Positions 8,181 through 17,035 of a stretch of 64,000 nt of DNA are shown piece after piece; position 1 is the first letter of the stretch; every line of letters starts with the position of its first letter. Both the position numbers and the translations under genes were made by a program. This DNA is from Kovacikia minuta CCNUW1 (GTDB lineage Bacteria; Cyanobacteriota; Cyanobacteriia; Leptolyngbyales; Leptolyngbyaceae), in NCBI RefSeq assembly GCF_020091585.1, contig NZ_CP083583.1, positions 930,001 to 994,000 on the forward strand. The letters are read 5' to 3'. The notes below the pieces were generated by a model. That model saw only the letters and a program-made list of their open reading frames with translations, had not been told where the DNA came from and did not search any database.

Positions 8181-9574
8181 CTATTGCACCTCTACGCTAA
8201 CTGTGGCAGACATCCCAGGAGTGATTTGTGCCTCATATCCCTGAATACTGTGCGGATCAAAGGTAACCTTCACCGGAATCCGTTGCACAATTTTGGTAAA
8301 GTTTCCCGTTGCATTGTCAGGGGGCAGGAGGGCAAATTGGGCACCGGAAGCGGGAGACAGGCTATCAACCTTTCCCTTGAAGGGATGACCGGGGAAGGCG
8401 TCCAATTCAATTTCCACGGGTTCGCCCGGATGCATCTTCCTCACCTGGGTTTCCTTAAAGTTTGCCACAACCCACATCTGGTCACCCACGATCGCCATCA
8501 GCGGTTGTCCCGGTTGAACCCGTTGCCCCACTTCCACCGTTTTGCGCCCCAATCCGCCCCGCCGTGGGAGCTGTAATGTTGGTGTAGGACAACTGTAACT
8601 GCGCTTCGGCAAGTTGCGCCTGTGCCTGGTCGATCGCTGCCGCGGCTGCTTCGTATTGGCTGCGATTGACATCGGTTTGTACCCCCGTTGCCTGTGCCTG
8701 TTGCAGCCCCCCCCGGCTGGATTGTAATTGTGCCTGGGCTTGAGTAACCCCCTGCTGGGCCTGGGCTAATTTAGCCCGCGCCTGCCGAACTCCTTCCTGG
8801 GCAGCGGTACGTTGGGCTAGGGCAACCCGATAGGCAGCCTTGGCGGAGTCCAGTTGTTGCCGGGGAATGGCTCCTTTCCGTGCTAATGCCTGATAGCGAT
8901 TGTAATCAGTCTGAGCTTGTTGCAGGGTCGCTTCCGTTTGCGCCTGTTGGGCTTGCGCCGCAGGAACACCCGCCTGTGCTTCTGTGACGGCTGCTTCAGC
9001 AGTCGAAATGGTTGCGATCGCATTGGCGATCTTGCCCTGAGCTTCAGTTGTTTGGGCTTGGGCAGTGGTGCCCACCTGGGCGATCGTCGTTTGAGCTGCC
9101 TTTGCCTGGCGCTGCGCAACTGCCAGAGCGGCTCTTGCCTGCTGAACTTTGACTTGATAATCCCGTGGATCAATCTTTACCAAGCAGGTCACCAGGATGA
9201 ACCGGTTCATTATCGTCAACCGGAACCGCATTAATGCTGCCCGTGATCCGGCTGCTCACTTGAACCACATGGGCAGCAACTTCTGCGTTATCGGTTTGCT
9301 CGTGGGTCGAAGCATATTGCCACCAACGGTAGCCCAACCCACCCCCGACGATCGCGCCCAATCCAAGCAGCGTACCCAGGAGTAATCGTACAGGGCGCTT
9401 CCGCCCAGATTGAGGCGGTGGAAAAGTGGGTTGGGCAGTTTCCGCATCGGGGTGGTCATCCAGAACCACTTTGGAGACGGGCGACTCTTGTTGCAGCGCC
9501 TCCGGCTCAAGGAGGGCACGATGACCGTTAGTTTGGGTTTTGTCCAGAGTGTTCATCTTGCTGTCACTCATCAT
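8181..9574 (-). pseudogene. EmrA/HlyD-family efflux adaptor broken by two frameshifts
   Basis: Three consecutive minus-strand frames together give one EmrA-like protein. Segment 9574 to about 9185 holds the cytoplasmic tail, TM anchor (LLLGTLLGLGAIVGGGLGY) and first lipoyl half (SSRITGSINAVPVDDNEPVHPGDLL). Segment 9185 to about 8550 holds an Ala/Gln-rich coiled-coil hairpin. Segment 8550 to 8181 holds the second lipoyl half and beta-barrel, ending MSATVSVEVQ. The first junction needs removal of one G in CTTGGTAAAG. The second needs removal of one G in the run at 8547-8550. Both flanks are well conserved, so either the sequence carries indel errors or the gene was lost very recently. It would couple EmrB to an outer-membrane channel. 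Confidence 0.8.
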
Positions 9575-9696
9575 TAATTCGAGTTCTATTATTTAGAGTA
9601 CGTAGCTTTTTGTTGGTTTACTTCTACCAATCGGGTGATTTCCCCTGCCTTCGTAGTAACGCAGAGGGGAAGGGCGTTTAGGGGAATGTCTAAAGG

Positions 9697-10182
9697 CTAT
9701 TCAGTCAGGTTCAGGATGGCGCGATCGACCCAGTCCGAAAATAACCGTTGCTCTGCTTCAGTAAAGCCCTGAAGCACTTGCTTTCTAAGCTCCAGTGCCA
9801 GATCGGGTAAAACGTCCTCAAGCTGCCGCCCCGTATCGGTTAGCCAGATTCGCCAAACCCGTCGATCGCTAGAATCTCGTTCTCGCCTGACCAAACCCCG
9901 TTCTTCCATCCGGTCAATTACTCCGGTCAGCGTTCCTCCCACCTGGCGCAACTGTTCTCCCAGGGCAGAAGTCGAAAGTCCATCCTGCTCCCACAAGCAG
10001 CACAACACAACCCAATGAAACGTCGTCAGCCCGTAGGGTTCTAGCTGATCCTGAAACCGACGACCTAAAAGCTGAGACAGAAGTTTAATCCGATAGCCTA
10101 AACTCTGAGGAGCTTTAACTTCCTGCCAGGATTGCAGCCGGGGCGTAGAGTGAATGGAAGGCATCGAGCCGTTATCGATCAA
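9697..10182 (-). CDS. MarR-family transcriptional regulator of the efflux operon
   Basis: A 155-161-aa winged-helix regulator. The frame opens with TTG at 10182, and an internal ATG at 10164 is an equally plausible start because neither has a clear Shine-Dalgarno box. The wing and recognition region read LGEQLRQVGGTLTGVIDRMEERGLVRR with the D-x-R-D/S motif ERDSSDRRVWRIWLT, diagnostic of MarR. It is first in the order marR - emrA-like - emrB-like, separated from the adaptor by 122 bp. MarR proteins normally repress their own operon and release DNA on binding phenolic or drug ligands. That role is inferred here from family and position. Confidence 0.9.
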   Translation of the reverse strand: MIDNGSMPSIHSTPRLQSWQEVKAPQSLGYRIKLLSQLLGRRFQDQLEPYGLTTFHWVVLCCLWEQDGLSTSALGEQLRQVGGTLTGVIDRMEERGLVRRERDSSDRRVWRIWLTDTGRQLEDVLPDLALELRKQVLQGFTEAEQRLFSDWVDRAILNLTE

Positions 10183-10198
10183 TTAGCATTCTTACTAT

Positions 10199-10208
10199 TA
10201 GTATACTA
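10199..10208. promoter_or_regulatory. candidate MarR operator TAGTATACTA
   Basis: A perfect 10-bp palindrome in an AT-rich stretch, 17 bp upstream of the marR-like start and in the divergent region with the DUF1345 gene. MarR proteins bind such short palindromes near their own promoters. There is no experimental support. Confidence 0.35.
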
Positions 10209-10269
10209 TTTTTGTGAGGGATGCAGATCTAGTTAGAAAAAAGGAGCCAGAAGCCAGAAGGGCTGTTCC

Positions 10270-10304
10270 CTCCTGACTCCTGACACCTGCCTCCTGACAC
10301 CTGC
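10270..10304. repeat. heptad-like direct repeats (TCCTGAC..CCTG)
   Basis: TCCTGAC-type units repeat about four times upstream of the DUF1345 gene, and imperfect complementary GCCAGAAG repeats lie 20 bp before them. Such short tandem repeats are common in cyanobacterial intergenic DNA. Confidence 0.4.
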
Positions 10305-10348
10305 TTTTCCTGCTTGGGGGTTAGGCTAAATTATGGGAAACTGGCTAG

Positions 10349-10996
10349 ATGGCTCATCTCAATGCTCAAACGCGCTTGTTTATTGCGATTGGGGTCGCAA
10401 TTTTTGCCGGAATTCTTCTGCCATCGTGGCTCCATTTAGCCGCACGGATTCTCTGTATATGGGATGCCTGGATGGTCTGTTTTTTGGCACTGACCTGGAC
10501 GGTTATATTGCGGGCAACCCCCAAAACCATGCGCCGCAATGCCCAGCAGCAAGATGAGGGGCGCGTCGTCATTCTCAGTTTAATCACAATCGCAGCGTGT
10601 GTTAGCGTGCTGGCGATCGGCTTTTTGCTGAACCACGGCAAGGGAGTTTCTGCCCAGGTTCTGGTGTTTTATGTCACGCTGGCAGCAACGACCATTATTG
10701 GTTCCTGGTTGCTGGTGCATACTGTGTTTGCATTGCATTATGCCCACGGCTATTACCGGGATGGCGATCGTTCAGATGAAATTGCCGCAGGGCTGGAATT
10801 TCCAGACGATCGTCAACCAGACTACTGGGATTTTCTGTACTTCTCTTTTGTGATTGGGATGACCAGCCAAGTCTCAGACGTGGCCATCGCTTCCCGCAAT
10901 TTAAGAAGATTGGCGCTTCTGCATGGCATCCTATCGTTCTTTTTTAACACTACAATTTTGGCAATGAGTGTGAATATCATCGCTGGACTGACTTGA
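10349..10996 (+). CDS. DUF1345 membrane protein
   Basis: A 215-aa membrane protein with about five hydrophobic segments. The family core is clear. The hydrophobic strand before HYAHGYYRD is followed by a GLEFP-x-D loop and PDYWDFLYFSFVIGMTSQVSDV, which is the strongly conserved DUF1345 signature. The N-terminus has two membrane helices (residues 10-55), then a cytoplasmic loop with Arg/Gln-rich PKTMRRNAQQQ. The function of DUF1345 is unknown. It stands alone, divergent from the marR operon, and may share its control region. No terminator is seen downstream. A 130-bp gap separates it from the convergent reductase gene. Confidence 0.85.
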   Translation: MAHLNAQTRLFIAIGVAIFAGILLPSWLHLAARILCIWDAWMVCFLALTWTVILRATPKTMRRNAQQQDEGRVVILSLITIAACVSVLAIGFLLNHGKGVSAQVLVFYVTLAATTIIGSWLLVHTVFALHYAHGYYRDGDRSDEIAAGLEFPDDRQPDYWDFLYFSFVIGMTSQVSDVAIASRNLRRLALLHGILSFFFNTTILAMSVNIIAGLT

Positions 10997-11127
10997 GTCT
11001 ATAGTGATTTTCAAATGAGTCAACCCGCGCTGTGGATTTGGGTGTGGGGTGTAGGTGTGGGGTGGGGTTCAGCCAAATGAAATCGGCTGTAATACCCATT
11101 TCAACCCTTCTCATGACATTGTGAGCC

Positions 11128-12489
11128 TCACAGATCGAGTACCACCTTTGCGGTTTTCGGTTGCGAGATACAGATCAGCACAGACCCTGGTTCGATCTCA
11201 GCCACCGGTGTTGCTTGATAGTCCACCTCTCCCTCCAGAATTTTGCACATACAGGTGCCGCAAATTCCCTGACGGCAACTGTAAGGCGGTTCCAGATCAT
11301 TGGCTTCGGCAAATTCCAAAATGCTGTTGTCACCGGGCTGCCAGGTCACCGTTTTATCCGATTTTGCAAAAACAATTTCAGAGGTTTTCAAGTTCCCATT
11401 CGAAACTTCAGTCGGCATTTCAGGTTCAGCAGATGCCTTCATCGCCTTGCCAAAGGATTCAAAGAAGACCCGGTTCTTTGGTACTCCAGCCGTCTGCAAC
11501 CCTTCTCTTAAGGACTGCATAAAAGCAGGAGAACCACACAAAAAATACTCCGCATCCTGCTGGATGAGCGATCGCACTAATGCTGTATCGACATATCCTG
11601 TGCTGTGGTAGTGTCCTTCGTCTTCGGCGCTGGGGCGGCTATAGACGAAGTGGACATGCAGATTGGGAGAAGTTTGGGCAGCACCATTGGTAGACATTAC
11701 TAGCGCCTTCACTTCATCCCGAAAAGCATGAAACCGCCCATCTCTGGCACCATGAACAAACCAGATCGGACGGTTAGACCCCGATCGAATGGCGGCTTTT
11801 GCCATACTGATCATGGGTGTAATGCCGACCCCATTGCTAATCAAAACCGCAGGTAGGGATTTTTGTACATCTAAAATAAACTTGCCACTTGGTGGTTTTG
11901 CCAGAATCACCGCACCTTCATGAACCTGATCGTGCATAAAGTTAGAGGCAACTCCTGGTGGTACATCCAACCCTCTGGGCATGGGTTCCCGTTTAATGGA
12001 TAAACGGTAGTAGGTGCAAGGACTGGCATAGTCTGAAAGGGAATAGGTGCGGATGACGGGCTTTGGTTGTCCGGGAATATTTAATTTGATTGTCAGAAAT
12101 TGCCCAGGTTGAAAGTCAGGAATCTCACCTTTATCTTCCGGTTCCAGGTAAAACGAGGTAATTTCCTCGCTCTCCTTCACCTTGCGAACCACAACAAAGT
12201 TGCGCCAATCTTTCCAGATGCTACCGTTGCTTGCGGCGTCAGGCTGTTGCTGGGATGTTTGAGCTGTTCCTCGCTGACTTCCCTTCCCTGTATACGTTAA
12301 GCCAAACAACGCTCCACCACAAATGCCAATTAAGGAGGAGGTTAACGCGGTTCGATAGGCAGATTCACTTTTGGAGTTTGTTGCGCCAATGGCAACAGAA
12401 GACACAAGCGCGATCGCAGAGTAGGTTGTAAACGCTGCCGTCAAGCTTCTGACCCACGGATTCCGAATTCTTCCCAAGCTCTCAAACAT
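11128..12489 (-). CDS. membrane-anchored FAD/NAD(P) reductase with C-terminal 2Fe-2S ferredoxin domain
   Basis: The 453-aa protein has two N-terminal hydrophobic helices (about 13-35 and 50-65), then a ferredoxin-reductase module. The FAD-binding RTYSLSDY and flexible SIKREPMPRG segments are followed by the nucleotide-binding site LISNGVGITPMISMAK and the CGSPAFM segment. A plant-type 2Fe-2S domain with ligands C-x4-C-x2-C (YSCRQGICGTCMC) and a final Cys in VLICISQP closes the chain. This layout matches the HCP reductase / NO-dioxygenase-reductase-like family. It would move electrons from NAD(P)H to an unidentified acceptor, probably at the membrane. It lies 51 bp downstream of the DM13 lipoprotein gene in the same direction, which suggests an operon. 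Confidence 0.88.
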   Translation of the reverse strand: MFESLGRIRNPWVRSLTAAFTTYSAIALVSSVAIGATNSKSESAYRTALTSSLIGICGGALFGLTYTGKGSQRGTAQTSQQQPDAASNGSIWKDWRNFVVVRKVKESEEITSFYLEPEDKGEIPDFQPGQFLTIKLNIPGQPKPVIRTYSLSDYASPCTYYRLSIKREPMPRGLDVPPGVASNFMHDQVHEGAVILAKPPSGKFILDVQKSLPAVLISNGVGITPMISMAKAAIRSGSNRPIWFVHGARDGRFHAFRDEVKALVMSTNGAAQTSPNLHVHFVYSRPSAEDEGHYHSTGYVDTALVRSLIQQDAEYFLCGSPAFMQSLREGLQTAGVPKNRVFFESFGKAMKASAEPEMPTEVSNGNLKTSEIVFAKSDKTVTWQPGDNSILEFAEANDLEPPYSCRQGICGTCMCKILEGEVDYQATPVAEIEPGSVLICISQPKTAKVVLDL

Positions 12490-12540
12490 AATAATTTCCT
12501 GCTATTACAAATGACCAATGAGAAGAACAATCACCACCCA

Positions 12541-13065
12541 TCAACTCAACTTAGCCGCACCAAAGGTTGCATTGAATTTGCGGCACCAGATTACAGCAGA
12601 TTGGTAATCCGCCAGGTTAATGCCAGCAGGAATGGCATACCGTTGTTCACCACTAAATTTTTGTAAGGGAGCCAGAAAGACATAATCCCCCTGTTTCAGG
12701 GGATAGGCAGGTGGTTTGGTTGAACCCAACACATTCCCTGAGCGATGCAAAATTACAACCAGATCGGGACCCATATTGGAGGTTTTGAATTGCTGGTCAA
12801 GCTCCAGAAATAACTTGCCATTCTGGGACACGATCCGAGCCATTCCTTGGGTGGGATGTTCTCCAGAGGCAAAGCGCCCTGACTTGACCAGGGTTGCCTT
12901 TGCGGGCGTCATGGTTTGAGCGACAGAATTGGGTTGAGTTGGCGGTACAGAACTGGGGGCTACGGACGGGGGATTTTCAGTTGCCTGATTGCTAGTTGTT
13001 TCTCCTGCACACCCAATAAATACCAAAGAAGCCAGACTCAATATGAACCAGCGTTGTATTTTCAT
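12541..13065 (-). CDS. DM13-domain lipoprotein
   Basis: The 174-aa protein starts with a lipoprotein signal (MKIQRWFILSLASLVFIGC, lipobox FIGC with Cys19) and a Pro/Ser/Thr linker to about residue 60. A DM13 domain follows (F-x-SGEHPTQG, MGPDLVVILH, YAIPAGINLADY, VIWCRKFNATFGAAKL). The conserved Cys in VIWC is the residue proposed to have a redox role in DM13 domains, which are linked to electron transfer with DOMON/cytochrome partners. The gene directly downstream is a membrane flavin/2Fe-2S reductase, so the two may form an electron-transfer pair. That link is inference from neighbourhood. Confidence 0.88.
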   Translation of the reverse strand: MKIQRWFILSLASLVFIGCAGETTSNQATENPPSVAPSSVPPTQPNSVAQTMTPAKATLVKSGRFASGEHPTQGMARIVSQNGKLFLELDQQFKTSNMGPDLVVILHRSGNVLGSTKPPAYPLKQGDYVFLAPLQKFSGEQRYAIPAGINLADYQSAVIWCRKFNATFGAAKLS

Positions 13066-13320
13066 GCGTAAACTCCCTCATGCAACATCAATAAACAGCG
13101 TCCATAGTGAATTGGATTTAGGGTCATTATTGCTGGCGGAAGCAATTGAAAAATGATGCACTCCTGAGGAGTTCCAGCCAAATTTCTGATTTTTTCCTGA
13201 GTGAAATTACAGATTATTCTCAGCCAGACCTCAGGCATCTACGCCTCTGGAATAAACAGCGCCCGTTCCAATTGGCAAAATTGCGGCTGAGGGCGCAAAC
13301 TGATTGACCGACAAAATTGC

Positions 13321-13488
13321 TAGAAGGCGCATTCTACTGTAGGGGCAGGTTTTGCCGAAATACTGACTGTAAGGCGATCTCAAACTGGCTAAACCTGCCC
13401 TTACTAGAAGGCGCATTCTACTGTAGGGGCAGGTTTTGCCGAAATACTGACTGTAAGGCGATCGCAAACTGGCTAAACCTGCCCTTAC
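13321..13488. repeat. two tandem 84-bp units of repeat family A
   Basis: Two consecutive 84-bp copies (13321-13404 and 13405-13488) differ at one base (ATCT against ATCG). Each contains the arms GGGGCAGGTTTTGCCGA and GGCTAAACCTGCCC, so each could fold into a hairpin. The surrounding gap 13066-13694 holds no gene I can support. Confidence 0.85.
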
Positions 13489-13694
13489 AGAAATGTGTTA
13501 GCCATTCAGGGGCGCAAAAAACGCGGCGGAATGATCCCAAATTGGAGAAAATAAACTACTAAAATCCAGTGGATTTACCGGACTATTCCTTGATTTTTGA
13601 CCAGGGGTGAGCCATACTTGGGGGATAAAATACGGTAAGTCAATCGACAAGCCGTATTTAAGTCGATATCTTTGTCCGTAGGGGAAGCCTTCTG

Positions 13695-15003
13695 ATGCTG
13701 TACGATGTTCAGGGACTTGCAGTAACAACTGAGTCACCCGTTGCGATCGCCCAACTGAATCGCTTTATTGATGAGGCACTCCGGTATGGCAAAGAAGCAG
13801 AAGATGCCATTCTTAAAGCGGTCATTGCCGATCGCACGCTGTGCAATTGCCCATGCTTACGCTGCCGCCTATTATCTCTGTCAGGAGAATGCGGTTGATC
13901 GCAGGCACGCCGTCCCCCACTTAAAAGCAGCTCAGCGCCATTGTTCTGAAACGACAGAGCGGGAACGATGGTTTGTGGAGGCGATTGCAGCCTGGGCAAG
14001 GGGGGATTTGAGTAAAGCGACCCAGTTGCACTGGGCGATCGCGCAAAAGTATCCGCAGGATCTGGTTTCAGTCCAACAGGGGCAGTATCACTATTTCTAC
14101 CAGGGAGAGGCGGCAAACCTGTTACAGATTGCCCAGACGGTGCTACCCGTCAATCCAGCGAACCACTACCTGTATGGCATGGTGGCATTTGGGCTGGAGC
14201 AATGCGGCAATTTGGAACAGGCAGAGGCGATCGGACGGCAGGCAGTTGCCCTCAATCGGCATGATGCGTGGGCACAACACGCCGTTGCCCATGTGCTGGA
14301 AAGCCAGGGACGGGTACTCGAAGGAATCGCCTGGATGGAAAGCCATGCCGACACCTGGGAGCGTTGCAACTCGATGCTCTACACCCATAATTGGTGGCAT
14401 ATTGCGCTGTATTACCTGGCACTAGGAGATTTGCAAACGGTGTTGCAGTTATACCGCACCCATCTTTGGGGCAAAGCCAACAAAACTTCCCCCAAGGATC
14501 AGGTCGGCGCGATCGCCACCTTGCTCCGGTTGGAGATGCGGGGAGTGAATGTGGACACCGACTGGCAGGAACTTGCCCCTTTCCTTTATGCCCGGTTGCA
14601 CGAACATGCCCTCCCTTTCCAGGATTTGCATTACATCTATGCCCTGACCCGCGCCGGATATTTTGATTGGGCAATGGAAATGCTGAACAGTTTGCACCAC
14701 ATCGCCCGTATCCATTCTCCCCAGCAACAAACCTGGTCAGAGGTTGTGCTTCCGGCAGCAACAGGCATGGTTGCCTGTGCCAGAGGGGATTGGGCAACCG
14801 CCGTCACCCTCATGGCGGCAGTGTTGCCAGAAATCCATCGGATTGGCGGCAGCCGCACCCAGCGGGAATTGTTTCAGCAGATTTATCAGTATGCTGTGGG
14901 GCGAAGTGAACACGGAACTCAACCCTGTTTAAGTCTAGTACGCCCCTCATCCAGGCGTCCTGCCTGCATTACCGCCTCAAACATCTGCGCGATCGCCTCA
15001 TAA
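13695..15003 (+). pseudogene. TTC38-like TPR protein with N-terminal frameshift
   Basis: The frame starting at 13695 (MLYDVQGLAVTTESPVAIAQ, a good TTC38 N-terminus) stops matching at about 13843. The protein then continues one base out of frame as AIAHAYAAAYYLCQENA. Removing one T in CTGTGCAATT joins them into one product of roughly 430 aa. It has repeated TPR-like helices, including HYLYGMVAFGLEQ, WAQHAVAHVLESQGR and LYTHNWWHIALYYLALGD, the last two being hallmark TTC38 segments. A free-standing start at 13768 would give 411 aa but an unnatural N-terminus. The last 30 residues run antisense through the convergent PhnD-like gene and may not be original. TTC38 family function is unknown. Confidence 0.7.
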
Positions 15004-15749
15004 TCTTCCGATTTCACAGCGGCATAGCGTGCTATGTCCATCCTCTCCATTGCCGTTTGTAGGTGGGTATCTGACTTGAGAAGCGTCGCTTGCAACTGTT
15101 GAATAATGTCATCCCCTAAACGGTGGGCAACTACAACAGGTGGCATGGGGCAGGGACCAATGGACTCAATCACGCGCAACCGCTGGTGCAAATCTGGAAA
15201 TAAGCGGCATTCCTGCTCCAGGACGGTGCTATCAATTGCAGCACAATCTGCTTTTCCCTCCACAACCCAGCGGATAGAACGCTGATGGGAACCCGACTGA
15301 ATCGCGTTGCCAAAAAAGTGAGGTAAGGTTTCCTGCCGCAGACGATCGCATAGCAAGAAGTAGCCACTGTTAGAACCCGGATCGTTGTAACAAACGGTTG
15401 TACCTGCCAGGTCAGCAAAGGTATTGAATTCACTGGCAGCATTGACAATTACGTCTGCGAAATAAATAGGGCGATTTTGATAGCGGGACGCCTGCATCAC
15501 AGGGGCGACGATCGCCCGCATCTGGTTGGGGACAGCCTGTTGATAGCGAACAAAGGGTAGACCACAAATAAACCCTAAATCCCATTGATCTTGCTTTAAC
15601 AACGGATCATCTAGGGGATCGGAGGCTGCCTGTACCAGTTGCGTTTCGATCGACAAGGCACGCTCCAGGGATAAAACAACTGCTTGATAAAATTCAAACC
15701 AGTTGGGTGCCAGGTAGGAAACTGCTCGCAGCTTAGAAATGGGTAACAT
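14919..15749 (-). CDS. PhnD-like (phosphate/phosphonate-type) ABC substrate-binding protein
   Basis: The 276-aa protein has the PhnD hallmark run: F-x-DLAGTTVCYNDPGSNSGY, then GSHQRSIRWVVEGKADCAAIDS, then ESIGPCPMPPVVV. It is a periplasmic-binding-protein fold of the phosphonate/phosphite class. No signal peptide is present and no permease or ATPase gene is next to it. It may therefore be a cytoplasmic orphan sensor, or an unlinked binding protein whose N-terminus was missed. Its 3' end overlaps the convergent TPR frame by 85 bp. The ligand is unknown. Confidence 0.85.
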   Translation of the reverse strand: MLPISKLRAVSYLAPNWFEFYQAVVLSLERALSIETQLVQAASDPLDDPLLKQDQWDLGFICGLPFVRYQQAVPNQMRAIVAPVMQASRYQNRPIYFADVIVNAASEFNTFADLAGTTVCYNDPGSNSGYFLLCDRLRQETLPHFFGNAIQSGSHQRSIRWVVEGKADCAAIDSTVLEQECRLFPDLHQRLRVIESIGPCPMPPVVVAHRLGDDIIQQLQATLLKSDTHLQTAMERMDIARYAAVKSEDYEAIAQMFEAVMQAGRLDEGRTRLKQG

Positions 15750-15784
15750 CAGACATCCATTAACATTGCTTTTCTAAGGATCGT

Positions 15785-15994
15785 GAATTAAATCATATCG
15801 GCAATCCCAGTCGTAAGGGCTTGGCATTCGGGCAGAAACCTTTGCCATAGCTATATGGCATCGTTTGCGGAAACGCATCGCAATACACTCATATAAAGAA
15901 TAATCAGTTAACTTCAACAAGGGTTGAGAAACCGGGTTCTTAAGCAGAAATCGACCCTTCCAGCGTTTAGTCATGGCAAGAACCCCGGTTTCTG
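15785..15994. repeat. intergenic repeats: family B copy and AGAAACCGGGTTCT inverted repeat
   Basis: The 440-bp gap before the SDR holds two repeat types. At 15785-15850 a family B unit (GAATT-x-AATCATA, then CGTAAGGGCTTGGCATTCGG) matches 19863-19958 and relates to 24348-24411 and 34789-34855. At 15926-15994 the arms AGAAACCGGGTTCTT and AAGAACCCCGGTTTCT form a long inverted repeat also found at 20011-20079. Confidence 0.6.
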
Positions 15995-16189
15995 CGACTA
16001 CTACAAGATTTGAGTTAAGCAGTTTTTGTATCCGGTTTCTTTAAACATCCTTAGGAAAACCGCCTACTCTTTTGGATCGCCAGTATAGCTTTTGGTAATC
16101 AGCACATGGAGTTTAACCGTTACAGCATTGATGGGGGTTAGGCAAACAAGCAAATTCTAGTCAATTACTGTTTCTTAAAGAGGTTTGCA

Positions 16190-17035
16190 ATGGCTGGTAG
16201 TCCAAAGATCTGGTTAATTACAGGAAGCTCTACGGGATTTGGTCGATCGCTGACTGAAGCAGTCCTCAAGCATGGTGATACTGTCATTGCAACGGCACGC
16301 AAACCCGAACAACTGGAGGAGTTGATTCAACACTATCCCGATACCATCAAAACTGTTCGGCTGGATGTCACCCAGATCCAGGAGGTTCATGATGCGGTCA
16401 ACGCAGCGATCGCTGCCTTTGGTCGAATTGATGTGCTGGTAAACAATGCGGGGTATGGTTTGATTGGTGCCTTAGAAGAAGTCAGCGATGAACAAATCCA
16501 GCGGAATTTTGACACGAACCTGTTTGGTGCGATTCATATGATGCGGGCAGTATTACCCGTGATGCGGCAGCAGGGGAGTGGACATATTGTGAATATGTCG
16601 GCGATCGCGGGTTTTAGCAATGAATTAGGCTTCTCCATCTACGGAGGTGCTAAATTTGCCCTCGAAGGCGTCTCGGAGGCAGTACACGGAGAAGCCGCCC
16701 CCTTTGGGATAAAAGTCACGATCGTAGAGCCAGGACCGTTTCGTACAGATTTTATTGGACGTTCCCTGGTTCAAGCCGAACATCAAATGGAGGAGTACCA
16801 ACCAACCGTCGGCAAGTTTCTGCACTTTCTCAGTACCATTGAAGGGAAACAACCGGGTGACCCAGTTAAGGCAGCCAATACCATTATTCAGGTGGTGGAA
16901 TCGGAAAATCCACCCCTGCGGTTGGTGCTGGGCAAGTATGCTTACCACAAATTTCGTGAAAAGATTGAGTCTCTCACCCAGGAGTTAGATGCGTGGGAAA
17001 CACTGGCAGCCAATACTGATTTTGAGGATGCTTAA
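16190..17035 (+). CDS. short-chain dehydrogenase/reductase (classical SDR)
   Basis: The 281-aa NAD(P)-dependent oxidoreductase has the nucleotide-binding TGSSTGFGR (residues 12-20), the NNAGYG motif, and catalytic Ser and Y-x3-K in MSAIAGFSNELGFSIYGGAKFA. The GPFRTDF segment and length fit the 'oxidoreductase, SDR' group close to YusZ-like enzymes. The substrate is unknown. An AGAGG box precedes ATG. Its stop codon overlaps the start of the downstream histidine kinase by one base (TAATG), so translation is probably coupled. Confidence 0.92.
   Translation: MAGSPKIWLITGSSTGFGRSLTEAVLKHGDTVIATARKPEQLEELIQHYPDTIKTVRLDVTQIQEVHDAVNAAIAAFGRIDVLVNNAGYGLIGALEEVSDEQIQRNFDTNLFGAIHMMRAVLPVMRQQGSGHIVNMSAIAGFSNELGFSIYGGAKFALEGVSEAVHGEAAPFGIKVTIVEPGPFRTDFIGRSLVQAEHQMEEYQPTVGKFLHFLSTIEGKQPGDPVKAANTIIQVVESENPPLRLVLGKYAYHKFREKIESLTQELDAWETLAANTDFEDA

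Noticed and set aside
13321-13488. Possible CRISPR array
   Set aside because: Only two long adjoining units with no spacers. CRISPR repeats are 23-47 bp with unique spacers. The 82-bp pair at 34891-35054 fails for the same reason.
13231-13562. Open frames on both strands across the 84-bp tandem repeat
   Set aside because: Their peptides simply repeat the DNA repeat (same 28-residue block twice). No start signal, family or context supports coding.
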